A DNA stretch of 64,000 nt from Hyphomicrobium sp. CS1BSMeth3 (GCF_900117415.1 NZ_FPEI01000005.1:682001-746000), one strand, 5' to 3'; numbered from the stretch's first letter, positions 53,343 through 62,087 are shown. Numbers and translations are program-made. The notes: a model not told the origin generated them from the letters alone.

Positions 53343-54515
53343 CTACCGCTTTTCCATGAGCAACGTTCCCACGCGCTCGATGGCTTTGCGGATGTTCTCG
53401 ATCGAATTGGCATATGAGAAGCGAATATAGCCTTCGCCATGGATGCCGAAGCTCGTGCCGGCAACAGTCGCGACGCCGGCTTCCTCCAGCATCCTGTTCT
53501 GCAGCTCGCGCGCGCTCATGCCCGTGCCGGTGATGTTCGGAAACGCGTAGAACGCCCCACCCGGATTGACGCACGTGAAGCCCGGCAGCTGGTTCAACAT
53601 CGGCACGATGGCGCGACGGCGCTCGTCGAACGCCTTCACCATCTTGACCACGTCGTCCTGCGGACCTTCGAGCGCGGCAATACCGGCGAATTGCGTCGGC
53701 GCGTTGACGCAAGAATGGTTGTTTACGCACAGGCGCACGACCGTATCGACGATCGATTTCGGCCAGACGGAGAAGCCGAGGCGCCAGCCCGTCATCGCGT
53801 ACGTCTTGGACCAGCCGTCGAGGATGATCAGGCGATCGCGGATCTCGGGATAGCGGAGGAAGCTCTCGTGCTCGCGCCCGTCGTACAGCATCTGGCTGTA
53901 GATCTCGTCGGACATGACCGTCACGTGCGGATGCTTCGCGAGACCCGCGACGAGCTTCGCCACTTCCTCCTTGGGCACGGCGCCGCCCGTCGGATTGCCA
54001 GGGCTGTTCAGAATGATAAGCGAGGTCTTCGGCGTGATCTGCGCGAGCACCTCGTCGGCGCTGAAGGCAAAGCCGTTCTCTTCCTTGAGCGCGATCGGCA
54101 CGGCCTTGGCGCCCGAGTACTGGATCATCGAGCGATAAATCGGGAAGCCGGGATCTGGGTACATGATCTCCATGCCCGGCTGGCCGAACATGAGCACGGC
54201 GAAGAACATCGTCGGCTTGCCGCCCGGCATGATGACGATGTTGTCGGGGCTCACCTCGACGCCGTGGCGCTTGTGCAGGTCCTTCGCGACGGACTCGCGG
54301 AGCGGCAGGATGCCCTGCGCCGGCGTGTAGCCATGATGGCCGTCGCGCAGCGCCTTGATGGCGGCTTCGACGATATGGGCCGGCGTCTGAAAGTCCGGCT
54401 GGCCGATGCCGAGATTGATGACGTCCTTACCCTGCCGCTGCAGCTCGGCGGCGCGGGCCAGCACCTCGAAGGCCGTCTCCGTGCCCAGTCTTTTAAGGTT
54501 TTCGGCGAGCAGCAT
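53343..54515 (-). CDS. Class I aminotransferase
   Basis: A 390-residue PLP enzyme: NLGIGQPDFQTPAHIVEAAI, NSPGNPTGGAVPKEEVA, PLP lysine in SKTYAMTGWRLGF, and the Arg of YIRFSYANS. It resembles aspartate/aromatic aminotransferases of the I-gamma group, and clearly differs from the one at 40769. Its start faces the MarR-GNAT gene across a 150 bp gap with a perfect dyad, so it could be under that regulator's control. Confidence 0.92.
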   Translation of the reverse strand: MLLAENLKRLGTETAFEVLARAAELQRQGKDVINLGIGQPDFQTPAHIVEAAIKALRDGHHGYTPAQGILPLRESVAKDLHKRHGVEVSPDNIVIMPGGKPTMFFAVLMFGQPGMEIMYPDPGFPIYRSMIQYSGAKAVPIALKEENGFAFSADEVLAQITPKTSLIILNSPGNPTGGAVPKEEVAKLVAGLAKHPHVTVMSDEIYSQMLYDGREHESFLRYPEIRDRLIILDGWSKTYAMTGWRLGFSVWPKSIVDTVVRLCVNNHSCVNAPTQFAGIAALEGPQDDVVKMVKAFDERRRAIVPMLNQLPGFTCVNPGGAFYAFPNITGTGMSARELQNRMLEEAGVATVAGTSFGIHGEGYIRFSYANSIENIRKAIERVGTLLMEKR

Positions 54516-54614
54516 GGTTTCCTCCCCAGTATCGCGTTTGGGCGCTCTTATGCACGTCGCACCCGCGCTTGGAAAGAGAGCGCCGCGCGCGCGTCACGTG
54601 CTGGTGACGACGAG

Positions 54615-54635
54615 TTACTTGACTCAGTCAAGTAA
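54615..54635. promoter_or_regulatory. Perfect 21 bp palindrome, likely MarR operator
   Basis: TTACTTGACT-C-AGTCAAGTAA: both 10 bp arms are perfect. It lies 31 bp before the MarR-GNAT start and 100 bp before the divergent aminotransferase, over a TTGACT that could be a -35 element. MarR proteins bind such dyads to repress themselves. Confidence 0.8.
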
Positions 54636-54665
54636 TTGATTGACTGTCATGGGTGGAGGTGCGCC

Positions 54666-55619
54666 ATGACCCAACTCGCAGAAGCCCCGTCCTCGGGCCC
54701 GTCGCAGGACGATGTCGCCGCCATACGGCGCTTCAACCGCTTCTACACGCGCCAGCTCGGCCTGCTCGCCGAGAGCATGCTGGCGAGCCCCTTCTCGCTC
54801 TCGGAGGCCCGCGTGCTCTACGAGCTGGCCCACCGGCCCGAGGCGACCGCCAGCGACCTCATTCGCGAGCTCGGCCTCGATGCCGGATATCTGAGCCGGA
54901 TGCTCAAGAAGTTCGAGGACCAGGGCCTCATCCGCCGCGCGCCCGCAGAGGACGATGCGCGCCGCGCCGTCATCGCGCTGACGCCCGAAGGTCGGGATGC
55001 CTTCGCCCCGCTCGATCGCGGATCGCAGGAAGGCGTCGTCGCCATGCTGGAGAAGATCGCGCCGCCGGATCGCGACCGGCTCGTCGCCGCGACCAAGACG
55101 ATCGCGCGCCTGCTCGGCGAGCCCGCGCCGACGCCCGAGCCCTACATCCTGCGCGGCCTTGAAACCGGCGACGCCGGCTGGATCACGCATCGCCATGCGC
55201 TCATCTACGCGCGCGAGTACGGCTGGACGGATCCCCAGTTCGAGGCGCTTGTCGCCGAGATCCTGAAAACCTTCATCCTGAATTTCGATCCGAAGCATGA
55301 GCGCGCGTGGATTGCCGAGCGCGACGGCGAGGTGGTCGGCTCGGTCTTCATCACGCGCGCCTCACCCGAAGTGGCGCAGCTTCGCCTGCTCTATGTCGAT
55401 CCTTCCGCGCGCGGGCTCGGCCTCGGCCGCCGCCTCGTCGATGAGTGCATCCGCTTCTCGCGCGCCAAGGGCTACAAGACGCTCATGCTCTGGACGCACG
55501 ACATACTCGTGCCGGCCGTGCGCATCTATCAGGCCGCGGGCTTCAAGCTCATCAAGGAAGAGCGCCACAACGAATTCGGCCACGACGTGAACGGGCAGAT
55601 CTGGGAGTTGGGGTTGTAG
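54666..55619 (+). CDS. MarR-GNAT fusion: regulator with N-acetyltransferase domain
   Basis: A 317-residue fusion. Residues 1-150 are a MarR winged helix (FSLSEARVLYELAHRPEATASDLIRELGLDAGYLSRMLKKFEDQGLI, wing with RRAVIALTPEG), and 165-317 are a GNAT acyltransferase (LRLLYVDPSARGLGLGRRLVDECI acetyl-CoA motif A, VRIYQAAGFKLI). Acetyl-CoA or the acceptor may tune DNA binding; substrate unknown. GGAGG lies six bases before ATG 54666. A 21 bp palindrome upstream is probably its own operator. Confidence 0.92.
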   Translation: MTQLAEAPSSGPSQDDVAAIRRFNRFYTRQLGLLAESMLASPFSLSEARVLYELAHRPEATASDLIRELGLDAGYLSRMLKKFEDQGLIRRAPAEDDARRAVIALTPEGRDAFAPLDRGSQEGVVAMLEKIAPPDRDRLVAATKTIARLLGEPAPTPEPYILRGLETGDAGWITHRHALIYAREYGWTDPQFEALVAEILKTFILNFDPKHERAWIAERDGEVVGSVFITRASPEVAQLRLLYVDPSARGLGLGRRLVDECIRFSRAKGYKTLMLWTHDILVPAVRIYQAAGFKLIKEERHNEFGHDVNGQIWELGL

Positions 55620-55748
55620 TTCATTGTCGCGTCCTGGTGGGAACCAGATGAAGCGCAGAGATCGCTTCAGACTTGTTTTCGTTTAAAATCTGCCATCCGG
55701 TAACGAATTCTCAATTAGGATTCGAGAGCTTCCTTCGGGGAGCCTCGC

Positions 55749-55982
55749 ATGACTGCTGACCCGGTAATGACCATCGCGCGCCTTCGGGAACTAGGAGTTC
55801 CCGAGGATCACGCCTTTGCGGTCGCGACTATGATGCTTAAGCGATTCAAATGGGACTCGCAGGAGGCTGAAGTCGAGTGCCGTCGGTTTGCCAGCCGCTT
55901 CCTTGAGAAAGGCGACGATGATAACGCAGGCGTCATGCGCCTCGCTGCCCGCCTCTGTCTCTTCTACGGCTCTGGAAGGTAG
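55749..55982 (+). CDS. Small orphan protein, lower-GC region
   Basis: A 77-residue acidic/helical protein (TIARLRELGVPEDHAFAVATMMLKRF...) with no recognisable family. GGGGAG stands six bases before its ATG, a better ribosome site than many neighbours. The surrounding stretch (about 55620-56800) is lower in GC than the rest. Its 3' end overlaps the convergent orphan gene by 50 bp. Confidence 0.55.
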   Translation: MTADPVMTIARLRELGVPEDHAFAVATMMLKRFKWDSQEAEVECRRFASRFLEKGDDDNAGVMRLAARLCLFYGSGR

Positions 55983-56688
55983 CTGACCCCATATCCTTGT
56001 AGCCGCGCGTCACCCAGTCCTTCAGCGGGGAAAGCGGAAGATTGGAGAATGGAACATCCAAAGGCTCGACGATAAAGTAATCTGTTATGGCCTTTGCCTC
56101 TAATAGGCTGCCAAGAGCCTCCATGATTTCCTGGCATCGTAACGGATGCGTGAAACAGTAGCCGCGCAATTCTCTCCCTTGCCACACCGGTCGGTACTGC
56201 CCCAACGTACGCTTGATGCGTTCGTCCGCACGGTTGATACTGGCCTCGTCGGCTTCCTCGAAGATGACAAACAGCAGCTTCCTGCTCCTTGCAGGCGGGT
56301 CGTTCGAGGTGGGTAGCACATAGCGGATCAGTTGCTGGCTCGGTCTCTGCACTTCCACTTCGTACATCTCTGAATCGTCGTAGAGATCGAAATCATCATC
56401 TAAGTACTTCATTTCACGCAACGGCGGCGCGTGTGCAGCATAGTACCCGACTTGGATTATCTCAAAGTGTTCCACAATTGATGGCGGACCATCCTCATCG
56501 AAGACTGCTTCGGAGAGCATTTCGCCCGATTGCACCTCGACGCCCATGATGATTGTGTCGTGAGTGGTAACCGCCACCGATCTAACCGGTCGTGTTTCCT
56601 GCGATCCCCAATCATCAGCAGGAGCCGCAGGAAGTGCGGCCCACCAAGCGTATTTCGTCCGAATCAGCGCCAAGTGTGAAAAGCGCAT
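55933..56688 (-). CDS. Orphan soluble protein, lower-GC region
   Basis: A 251-residue protein without signal or membrane helices. It has an acidic patch (YLDDDFDLYDDSEMYEVEV) at about residues 95-113 and a helical second half (EEADEASINRADERIKRT). I see no known domain. Codon use and GC content differ from the flanking housekeeping genes, so transfer is plausible. It overlaps the small convergent orphan by 50 bp at its 3' end. Confidence 0.6.
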   Translation of the reverse strand: MRFSHLALIRTKYAWWAALPAAPADDWGSQETRPVRSVAVTTHDTIIMGVEVQSGEMLSEAVFDEDGPPSIVEHFEIIQVGYYAAHAPPLREMKYLDDDFDLYDDSEMYEVEVQRPSQQLIRYVLPTSNDPPARSRKLLFVIFEEADEASINRADERIKRTLGQYRPVWQGRELRGYCFTHPLRCQEIMEALGSLLEAKAITDYFIVEPLDVPFSNLPLSPLKDWVTRGYKDMGSATFQSRRRDRGGQRGA

Positions 56689-56790
56689 CTATTGCCCCCG
56701 ATATGAAGGGCGGAAGTTTAAGCTGATTCGCACTTTTTATGCGCGTCCACTCGACCGTCGATCACTCGTGTAGTTACAGCGATAGCTGAG

Positions 56791-56835
56791 CCAAAAGAAG
56801 AGCGCGGCACCTTTCAGCGCCGCGCTCCTGTTTTC
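56791..56835. terminator. Bidirectional-type hairpin terminator after DAHP synthase
   Basis: GAGCGCGGC (56800-56808) pairs with GCCGCGCTC (56819-56827); T-rich flanks on both strands (CTGTTTTC on +, CTTCTTTTGG on -). It lies 24 bases past the aroG stop, on the minus strand. Confidence 0.8.
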
Positions 56836-56858
56836 ATTCCGGCAAATGAGCCGTTGGC

Positions 56859-58250
56859 TCACTCCGCCGCCGCGATGGACGCCTCGTGCGGAGCCCGGGC
56901 GCCGCGCTCGGTTTTCAGCCTTTCGGCGACCAGGAAAGCAAGCTCCAGCGACTGGTCCGCATTCAACCGCGGATCGCAGTGCGTGTGGTAGCGGTCCGAG
57001 AGATCCGTCTCGCTGATCGCCACCGCGCCGCCCGTGCACTCCGTCACGTTCTGGCCGGTCATCTCGACGTGGATGCCGCCGGCGTGGCTGCCCTCCGCAC
57101 GATGCACCGCGAAGAAGGTGTCGACCTCCTTCAGGATGCGCTCGAACGGCCGCGTCTTGTAGCCGTTCGCCGCCGAGATCGTATTGCCGTGCATGGGATC
57201 GCACGACCACACGACCTTGCGGCCGGCCTTCTCGACCGCACGCACCAGCTTCGGCAGGTGGCTCTCCACCTTGTCCGAGCCAAAACGGCAGATCAGCGTC
57301 AGACGCCCCGCGACGTTGTTCGGGTTCAGCACGTCGATCAGCTTAAGCAGCGTGTCGGGCTCGAGCGAGGGCCCGCACTTCATGCCGATCGGGTTCCTGA
57401 TCCCGCGGAAGTACTCGACGTGCGCATGATCGGGCTGACGCGTGCGATCGCCGATCCAGATCATGTGGCCCGACGTCGCGTACCAGTCGCCGCTCGTCGA
57501 ATCGAGCCGCGTCATCGCCTGCTCATAGCCGAGCAGGAGCGCCTCGTGGCTCGTGTAGACGTTCGTCGTGCGCAGTTGCGGCGTGTTCTCGGCCGTGATG
57601 CCGCACGCGCGCATGAACTCGAGCGTCTCCGAGATGCGGCTCGCCAGCTCCTCGAAGCGACGGCCCTGCGGGCTGTCCTTGATGAAGCCGAGCGTCCACT
57701 GATGCACGCGCTCGAGGTCGGCATAGCCGCCCTGGGCGAACGCGCGGATCAGGTTCAGCGTCGCCGCTGCCTGCCGGTACGCCTGGAGCTGGCGCTGCGG
57801 GTCCGGGATGCGCGACTCGGACGTGAACTCCGCGCCATTGATGATGTCGCCGCGGTAGCTCGGCAGCTCGACGCCATCCTTCTTCTCGAAGGGCGAGGAG
57901 CGGGGCTTGGCGAACTGGCCGGCAATACGGCCGACCTTCACCACCGGCACGCCGCCGGCATAGGTCAGCACGACCGCCATCTGCAGGAAGACGCGGAAGA
58001 AGTCGCGGATGTTGTCGGCGCGGTGCTCGAGAAAGCTCTCGGCACAGTCTCCGCCTTGCAGGAGAAACGACCGGCCCTCGGCGACCTCGCCGAGCGCCTT
58101 CGTCAGTTGCCGGGCCTCACCGGCAAAAACGAGCGGGGGAAAGGTCGCGAGCCGGCCCTCGACAGCAGCCAGAGCGGCCGCATCGGGATAGTCGGGCACC
58201 TGGACGATCGGCTTCGATCTCCAGCTGTCAGGCGACCATGGGGCAGGCAT
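56859..58250 (-). CDS. aroG: Class II 3-deoxy-7-phosphoheptulonate synthase (DAHP synthase)
   Basis: A 463-residue plant/actinobacterial-type DAHP synthase that condenses phosphoenolpyruvate and erythrose 4-phosphate at the start of the shikimate pathway. It shows [39 protein letters not shown], and [10 protein letters not shown] and [14 protein letters not shown] near the C-terminus for metal and substrate. No regulatory extension is seen. It is monocistronic with a terminator 24 bp downstream. A free chorismate mutase elsewhere in the window (23336) acts at the other end of this pathway. Confidence 0.96.
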   Translation of the reverse strand: MPAPWSPDSWRSKPIVQVPDYPDAAALAAVEGRLATFPPLVFAGEARQLTKALGEVAEGRSFLLQGGDCAESFLEHRADNIRDFFRVFLQMAVVLTYAGGVPVVKVGRIAGQFAKPRSSPFEKKDGVELPSYRGDIINGAEFTSESRIPDPQRQLQAYRQAAATLNLIRAFAQGGYADLERVHQWTLGFIKDSPQGRRFEELASRISETLEFMRACGITAENTPQLRTTNVYTSHEALLLGYEQAMTRLDSTSGDWYATSGHMIWIGDRTRQPDHAHVEYFRGIRNPIGMKCGPSLEPDTLLKLIDVLNPNNVAGRLTLICRFGSDKVESHLPKLVRAVEKAGRKVVWSCDPMHGNTISAANGYKTRPFERILKEVDTFFAVHRAEGSHAGGIHVEMTGQNVTECTGGAVAISETDLSDRYHTHCDPRLNADQSLELAFLVAERLKTERGARAPHEASIAAAE

Positions 58251-58476
58251 GACAAGTCTCCACTATAACCAAGGGGTAATGCCCCGGAGCGCCTTGGGCG
58301 TCCCGGGTTCCGTCTGCATCGTCCAGAGATTGGGCTTGCAGTGTCGCCTTATATGTCATTGCCGGCCCGAGGGCTAGGGCCGCGGTGCCACCCTCCGATC
58401 CGAGGTGGAAGCGGCCCGCGCCTTCGCGTATAAGGCGGGCGTTCGGCTGGCGCCCACAGGGTGGTTCAGCCCATAT

Positions 58477-58551
58477 GCCGGCTTAGCTCAGTGGTAGAGC
58501 AGCGGTTTTGTAAACCGTTGGTCGGGGGTTCAAATCCCTCAGCCGGCACCA
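58477..58551 (+). tRNA. tRNA-Thr (TGT)
   Basis: A full cloverleaf: acceptor GCCGGCT...AGCCGGC with discriminator A and encoded CCA, D-arm TAGCTCAGTGGTAGAGC, anticodon arm GCGGT-TTTGTAA-ACCGT (TGT reads ACA threonine), T-arm GGGGGTTCAAATCCCTC. An antisense frame here is a known spurious annotation. Confidence 0.97.
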
Positions 58552-58560
58552 TATTTCCGC

Positions 58561-58740
58561 TCACGCCGAATTCGCTCCGCTCATCGGCTCCGCGGGGGCG
58601 GCGCTCGCGCCGGCGCACACTCGCGCGCTCAGGAGAGCAGGTTAGCCAGCTCACGCCGAATTCGCTTCGCTCGCCGGCTCCGCGAGGGCGGCGCTGGCGC
58701 CGACGCGCAGTCGGGCGCTCAGGAGAGCAGGTTAGCCAGC
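58561..58740 (+). repeat. 90 bp tandem duplication after tRNA-Thr
   Basis: 58561-58650 and 58651-58740 are two adjacent copies of a 90 bp unit starting TCACGCCGAATTCGCT and ending GTTAGCCAGC, with about 88% identity by eye. There is no gene in the 320 bp gap (58552-58870) beyond these copies and a tRNA 3'-end-like fragment. Confidence 0.9.
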
Positions 58741-58762
58741 TCCGGTACGCGCTAAGGCGTAT

Positions 58763-58793
58763 GGGTTTCAAAAGCGCCCAGTCGCCACCATAT
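58763..58793 (+). other. tRNA-Thr 3'-end-like fragment, possible attachment-site remnant
   Basis: GGGTTTCAAAAGCGCCCAGT-CGCCACCATAT resembles the T-arm and acceptor end of the tRNA-Thr (GGGTTCAAATCCCTCAGCCGGCACCATAT), with the CCA and ATAT kept and several changes. It lies 215 bp after the tRNA end. No integrase is seen. Confidence 0.45.
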
Positions 58794-58870
58794 GTGCGAG
58801 GAAAGCACTCTGACTCGCACGCCCGCGCGCCAACCGGCGCGCGTTTCGCGTTGCGGCTGGAACCCCCATC

Positions 58871-59896
58871 ATGTCCCGAAAGAAGATCGGCTTCCTGTCC
58901 TTTGGACACTGGTCGCCCTCGCCCCACTCGCAGACGCGCACGGGCGCCGATGCCCTCCTGCAGTCCATCGACCTCGCCGTCGCGGCCGAAGAGCTCGGCG
59001 CGGACGGCGCCTATTTCCGCGTGCACCACTTCGCGCGGCAGCTCGGCTCGCCCTTTCCGCTGCTGGCCGCCGTCGGCGCAAAGACCAGCCGCATCGAGAT
59101 CGGCACGGCTGTCATCGACATGCGCTACGAGAACCCGATGTACATGGCCGAGGACGCCGGCGCCGCGGACCTCATCGCTGGCGGTCGCCTGCAGCTCGGC
59201 ATCAGCCGCGGCTCGCCCGAGCAGGTCATCGATGGCTGGCGCTACTTCGGCTACGCACCGGCCGAGGGCGAGACGGAGGCCGACATGGCGCGCCGTCATG
59301 CCGAGTTCTTCCTCGAGGTGCTGAAGGGCGAAGGTTTCGCCAAGCCGAACCCGCAGCCCATGTTCCCCAATCCGCCCGGCCTGCTGCGCATCGAGCCGCA
59401 TGCGCCGGGCCTGCGCGAGCGCATCTGGTGGGGCGCCTCATCCAATGCGACGGCTGTCTGGGCAGCAAAGCAAGGCATGAACCTGCAGAGCTCGACGCTC
59501 AAGACCGATGAGACCGGCGAGCCCTTCCATATCCAGCAGGCCAGCCAGATCCGAGCCTATCGGGAGGCCTGGAAGACTGAAGGGCACACGCGCGCGCCGC
59601 GCGTCTCGGTCAGCCGCAGCATCTTCGCCCTGGTCGATGATCGCGACCGCGCCTACTTCGGTGGCGATCAGAGCGGCGACCATATTGGCTATATCGATCC
59701 GAGCACGCGGGCCATCTTCGGCCGCAGCTATGCCGCCGAGCCGGACGTCCTCGTGAAGCAGCTCGCGGAGGACGAGGCCATTGCCGAGGCCGACACGCTC
59801 CTGCTGACGGTGCCGAACCAGCTCGGCGTCGACTACAACGCGCACGTGATCGAGGCGATCCTGAAGCATGTCGCGCCTGCGCTTGGCTGGCGCTGA
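58871..59896 (+). CDS. LLM-class flavin-dependent monooxygenase
   Basis: A 341-residue TIM-barrel flavoprotein of the bacterial luciferase family. Landmarks: IGFLSFGHW start, VAAEELGADGAYFRVHHFA, IEIGTAVIDM, GGRLQLGISRGSPEQVIDGW, and AEDEAIAEADTLLLTVPNQLGV. It uses FMNH2 and oxygen on an unknown substrate. No strong ribosome site precedes the ATG. A Tat-exported VOC protein follows 89 bp downstream with a GC hairpin in the gap. Confidence 0.93.
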   Translation: MSRKKIGFLSFGHWSPSPHSQTRTGADALLQSIDLAVAAEELGADGAYFRVHHFARQLGSPFPLLAAVGAKTSRIEIGTAVIDMRYENPMYMAEDAGAADLIAGGRLQLGISRGSPEQVIDGWRYFGYAPAEGETEADMARRHAEFFLEVLKGEGFAKPNPQPMFPNPPGLLRIEPHAPGLRERIWWGASSNATAVWAAKQGMNLQSSTLKTDETGEPFHIQQASQIRAYREAWKTEGHTRAPRVSVSRSIFALVDDRDRAYFGGDQSGDHIGYIDPSTRAIFGRSYAAEPDVLVKQLAEDEAIAEADTLLLTVPNQLGVDYNAHVIEAILKHVAPALGWR

Positions 59897-59905
59897 GGCG
59901 CTTGT

Positions 59906-59934
59906 GGGCCGCACGCAGTTGTGAAGTGCGGCCC
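59906..59934. terminator. Possible hairpin terminator after monooxygenase
   Basis: GGGCCGCAC (59906-59914) pairs with GTGCGGCCC (59926-59934); there is no T-run, so this may be an mRNA-end or attenuation structure. Confidence 0.4.
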
Positions 59935-59985
59935 CGCGCGCGCTACGCCACAAAGGCGCGACCCCAGCAGCCTCCATGAGCGGCC

Positions 59986-60996
59986 ATGTCCGACAGCTTC
60001 ACGCGACGCACCTTGCTCCAGCTTGCGGGCGCTTCCACGCTTACCGCCGCCATGGCGGGAGCTGTCCGCGCGGAAGGCGGCGCGCTCATGCCGTTCATCC
60101 ATCGGACGCAGGCGCGCGACGCAATGCCCGCGGGCGAGCTTCCCTTTGCCAATCGGACGCCCGTACGATGCGGCCAGGCCGCACTACGCGTGCGCGATCT
60201 CGATGCGATGATCGCCTACTACCGCAGTGCTATCGGTCTTCACCTGCTCGAGAAGCCGGATGATCGCGCCGTGATGGGCGTGCCGGGCACGCCGCTGCTG
60301 CATCTCGTTTCGCGGCCGAACGCGCCGATCGAGCATCAGACCGAGGCGGGTCTTTTTCACATTGCCTTCCTCATGCCGACGCGCCTCGATCTGGCGCGAT
60401 GGCTCATGCACGCTGCTCAGAAGCGCATTCCCTTGACCGGCTTTGCCGACCACAGCGTGAGCGAAGCCATCTATCTCGATGATCCCGAGGGCAACGGGCT
60501 CGAAATCTATAGCGACCGGCCAACGAACACCTGGCAGTGGCGCGATGGTGCGGTCACCATGGGCACGCATCAACTGGATCTCGACAACATCGTCGGCCTC
60601 GTCCGCAAGGAGCACGCGCCCTACGCACAAGCGCCGGATCAGCTTCGCATCGGCCACATGCACCTGCGGGTCGGCGACATCCCTTCGGGCCGGGACTTCT
60701 ACGAGCGCACGATCGGCCTCGCCTCCACGCGCGGCCAGAGCCCGCATTCGGCCTTCCTGGCTTCGGGCGGCTATCATCACCATCTCGCGATCAACATCTG
60801 GCACAGTGAAGGCGCCGGCGCGCGCAGTGCGGAAAGCACCGGCCTCGACTGGTTCTCGCTTCATGTAACGCAGGATGAGCTGCTCGCCGTCCAACGCGAG
60901 CGCCTCAGCAAAGAAGGCGCGGCCGTCACCAATATCGAGGGCGGAATTGAGGTCGCCGATCCCTGGGGCACGACCCTCCGTCTGGTGAAGGTCTGA
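59986..60996 (+). CDS. Tat-exported VOC-family (CatE-like) protein
   Basis: A 336-residue protein. A Tat signal is clear (FTRRTLLQLAGASTLTAAMAGAVRAE). Two VOC beta-alpha-beta modules pairs follow: residues about 60-190 (AALRVRDLDAMIAYY... HIAFLMP...GLEIYSDRP) and 215-336 (IGHMHLRVGDIPSGRDFY ... HHHLAINIW...). Extradiol dioxygenases of this type hold Fe(II) with two His and a Glu; His and Glu candidates are present in both modules but the usual first His of module 1 is Ala. Function is unknown. Periplasmic VOC proteins are rare. Confidence 0.85.
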   Translation: MSDSFTRRTLLQLAGASTLTAAMAGAVRAEGGALMPFIHRTQARDAMPAGELPFANRTPVRCGQAALRVRDLDAMIAYYRSAIGLHLLEKPDDRAVMGVPGTPLLHLVSRPNAPIEHQTEAGLFHIAFLMPTRLDLARWLMHAAQKRIPLTGFADHSVSEAIYLDDPEGNGLEIYSDRPTNTWQWRDGAVTMGTHQLDLDNIVGLVRKEHAPYAQAPDQLRIGHMHLRVGDIPSGRDFYERTIGLASTRGQSPHSAFLASGGYHHHLAINIWHSEGAGARSAESTGLDWFSLHVTQDELLAVQRERLSKEGAAVTNIEGGIEVADPWGTTLRLVKV

Positions 60997-61068
60997 GCGC
61001 CGGCAATTCCGCTTGCGAGAAACGACCCCGAGCCGTAGCGCATCTGAAGTCGGGCGTAATGCACCAGG

Positions 61069-61118
61069 GGTCCCGGGTTGGTGGTTCCTGTCCACCAGAC
61101 TTACAAGTCAGCCCTCCC
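61069..61118. other. Gene-free region with short palindromes
   Basis: The 278 bp gap between 60997 and 61274 holds GGTGG-TTCCTGT-CCACC and GACTTACAAGTC. It might mark a small RNA or a degraded tRNA-like segment (rc has GACTTGTAAGTC), but the structure is not complete. Otherwise I see nothing in the gap except the next gene's leader. Confidence 0.3.
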
Positions 61119-61274
61119 GATCCTACATGAATCAAAGCATTAGTACGTGGCACGAAAGGTGCCTCGGAACGTCGACGCCGAACTTCGGCACAGGCGGATT
61201 TTGCCTCTCGACGCGCGCGTACTGAGCGACACTTCCGCAGCCGGCAACTCGGCAATTGCCAAGGGAGTAGCCCT

Positions 61275-62060
61275 ATGCGTATGGCACAGCATATTCTCAC
61301 CCCCATTCCGCACGTGCTTGCAGCGTCGGTTCTGGTCCTCGGTCTGACCGCCGGCGCCGAGCAATGCTTCGCCCGGGGCGGCGGTGGCTCGCACGGCTCA
61401 TCGTTCCACTCGAGCATCATGCGTGGCGGCGGAGCGCCGTCGCCAGCAGGCCAGACATCGTTCGGACAATCGTTCGGGCATATGCCCGGTGGTCAGCTCA
61501 CGACCGGCGCTCCGACGGCCCCGACGAACACGACGAGCACGATATCGGGCCCTCGCCAGGGGCAGCCTGGTTCCGATCCCCATCATCACCATCCGCCGCC
61601 ACCCCCAGGCTCGGGCAGCGGCACACCGACCACGACGGGCAGCGGCGTAGTCGTCGTGCCTGACACGACGCCCCAGAATACGCTTCCCAACGTAGCGCCA
61701 GCCGAGTCGGCGGCTGCGGTGCCCGCCACACCCACCACGACGACAGCCACGCCCCCATCAGTGGGCCTGACGCAGGATGCGACCGTCGCGACGAGCGGCG
61801 GCACGCTCGCGCCGGTGCTTGCCGGTGGTGGCGGCGATACGCTGCCCGCCTGCATGGCGCTCTGGGATGTCAGCACGCACATGACCAAGGTGGAATGGCA
61901 TGACACCTGTGTGCGCACGCTGAACGGCATGGATATTGGCGGCGGCGTGACCACGGAAGGGGGCCAGCCCAGCAACGCGATACAGGCCTCCACCGGAGGC
62001 CGCCGGGCCACCACCGCTCGGGTCATCAGGCAGCGCCAGCGCCCGACCCCGACGCAATAG
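61275..62060 (+). CDS. Secreted Gly/Pro/Thr-rich protein with C-terminal Cys pair
   Basis: A 261-residue exported protein of low complexity. The signal is near residues 1-33 (VLAASVLVLGLTAGAEQCFA), then Gly-rich, His-rich (HHHHPPPPP) and Thr/Pro-rich stretches. The end has a compact LPACMALWDVSTHMTKVEWHDTCVRT motif (about residues 195-220) with two Cys that may form a disulfide; similar CxALWD-THMxxxEW segments recur in other alphaproteobacterial proteins. The tail is basic. Function unknown. Start ATG 61275 follows AAGGGAG. Confidence 0.65.
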   Translation: MRMAQHILTPIPHVLAASVLVLGLTAGAEQCFARGGGGSHGSSFHSSIMRGGGAPSPAGQTSFGQSFGHMPGGQLTTGAPTAPTNTTSTISGPRQGQPGSDPHHHHPPPPPGSGSGTPTTTGSGVVVVPDTTPQNTLPNVAPAESAAAVPATPTTTTATPPSVGLTQDATVATSGGTLAPVLAGGGGDTLPACMALWDVSTHMTKVEWHDTCVRTLNGMDIGGGVTTEGGQPSNAIQASTGGRRATTARVIRQRQRPTPTQ

Positions 62061-62087
62061 AACCTGAGCAACCCCACGCAACGAACG

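Noticed and set aside
58561-58740. CRISPR-like interpretation of the 90 bp duplication
   Set aside because: Only two adjacent copies with no spacer pattern and no cas genes; a plain tandem duplication explains it.
58466-59401. Minus-strand ORF of 311 residues ending in GFEPPTNGLQNRCSTTELSR
   Set aside because: This is the known false protein from the antisense of a tRNA gene, continued antisense to the monooxygenase. The tRNA-Thr explains the sequence.
61069-61118. Possible second tRNA-Thr on the minus strand
   Set aside because: A GACTTGTAAGTC palindrome resembles an anticodon arm, but D-arm, T-arm and acceptor stem cannot be drawn.
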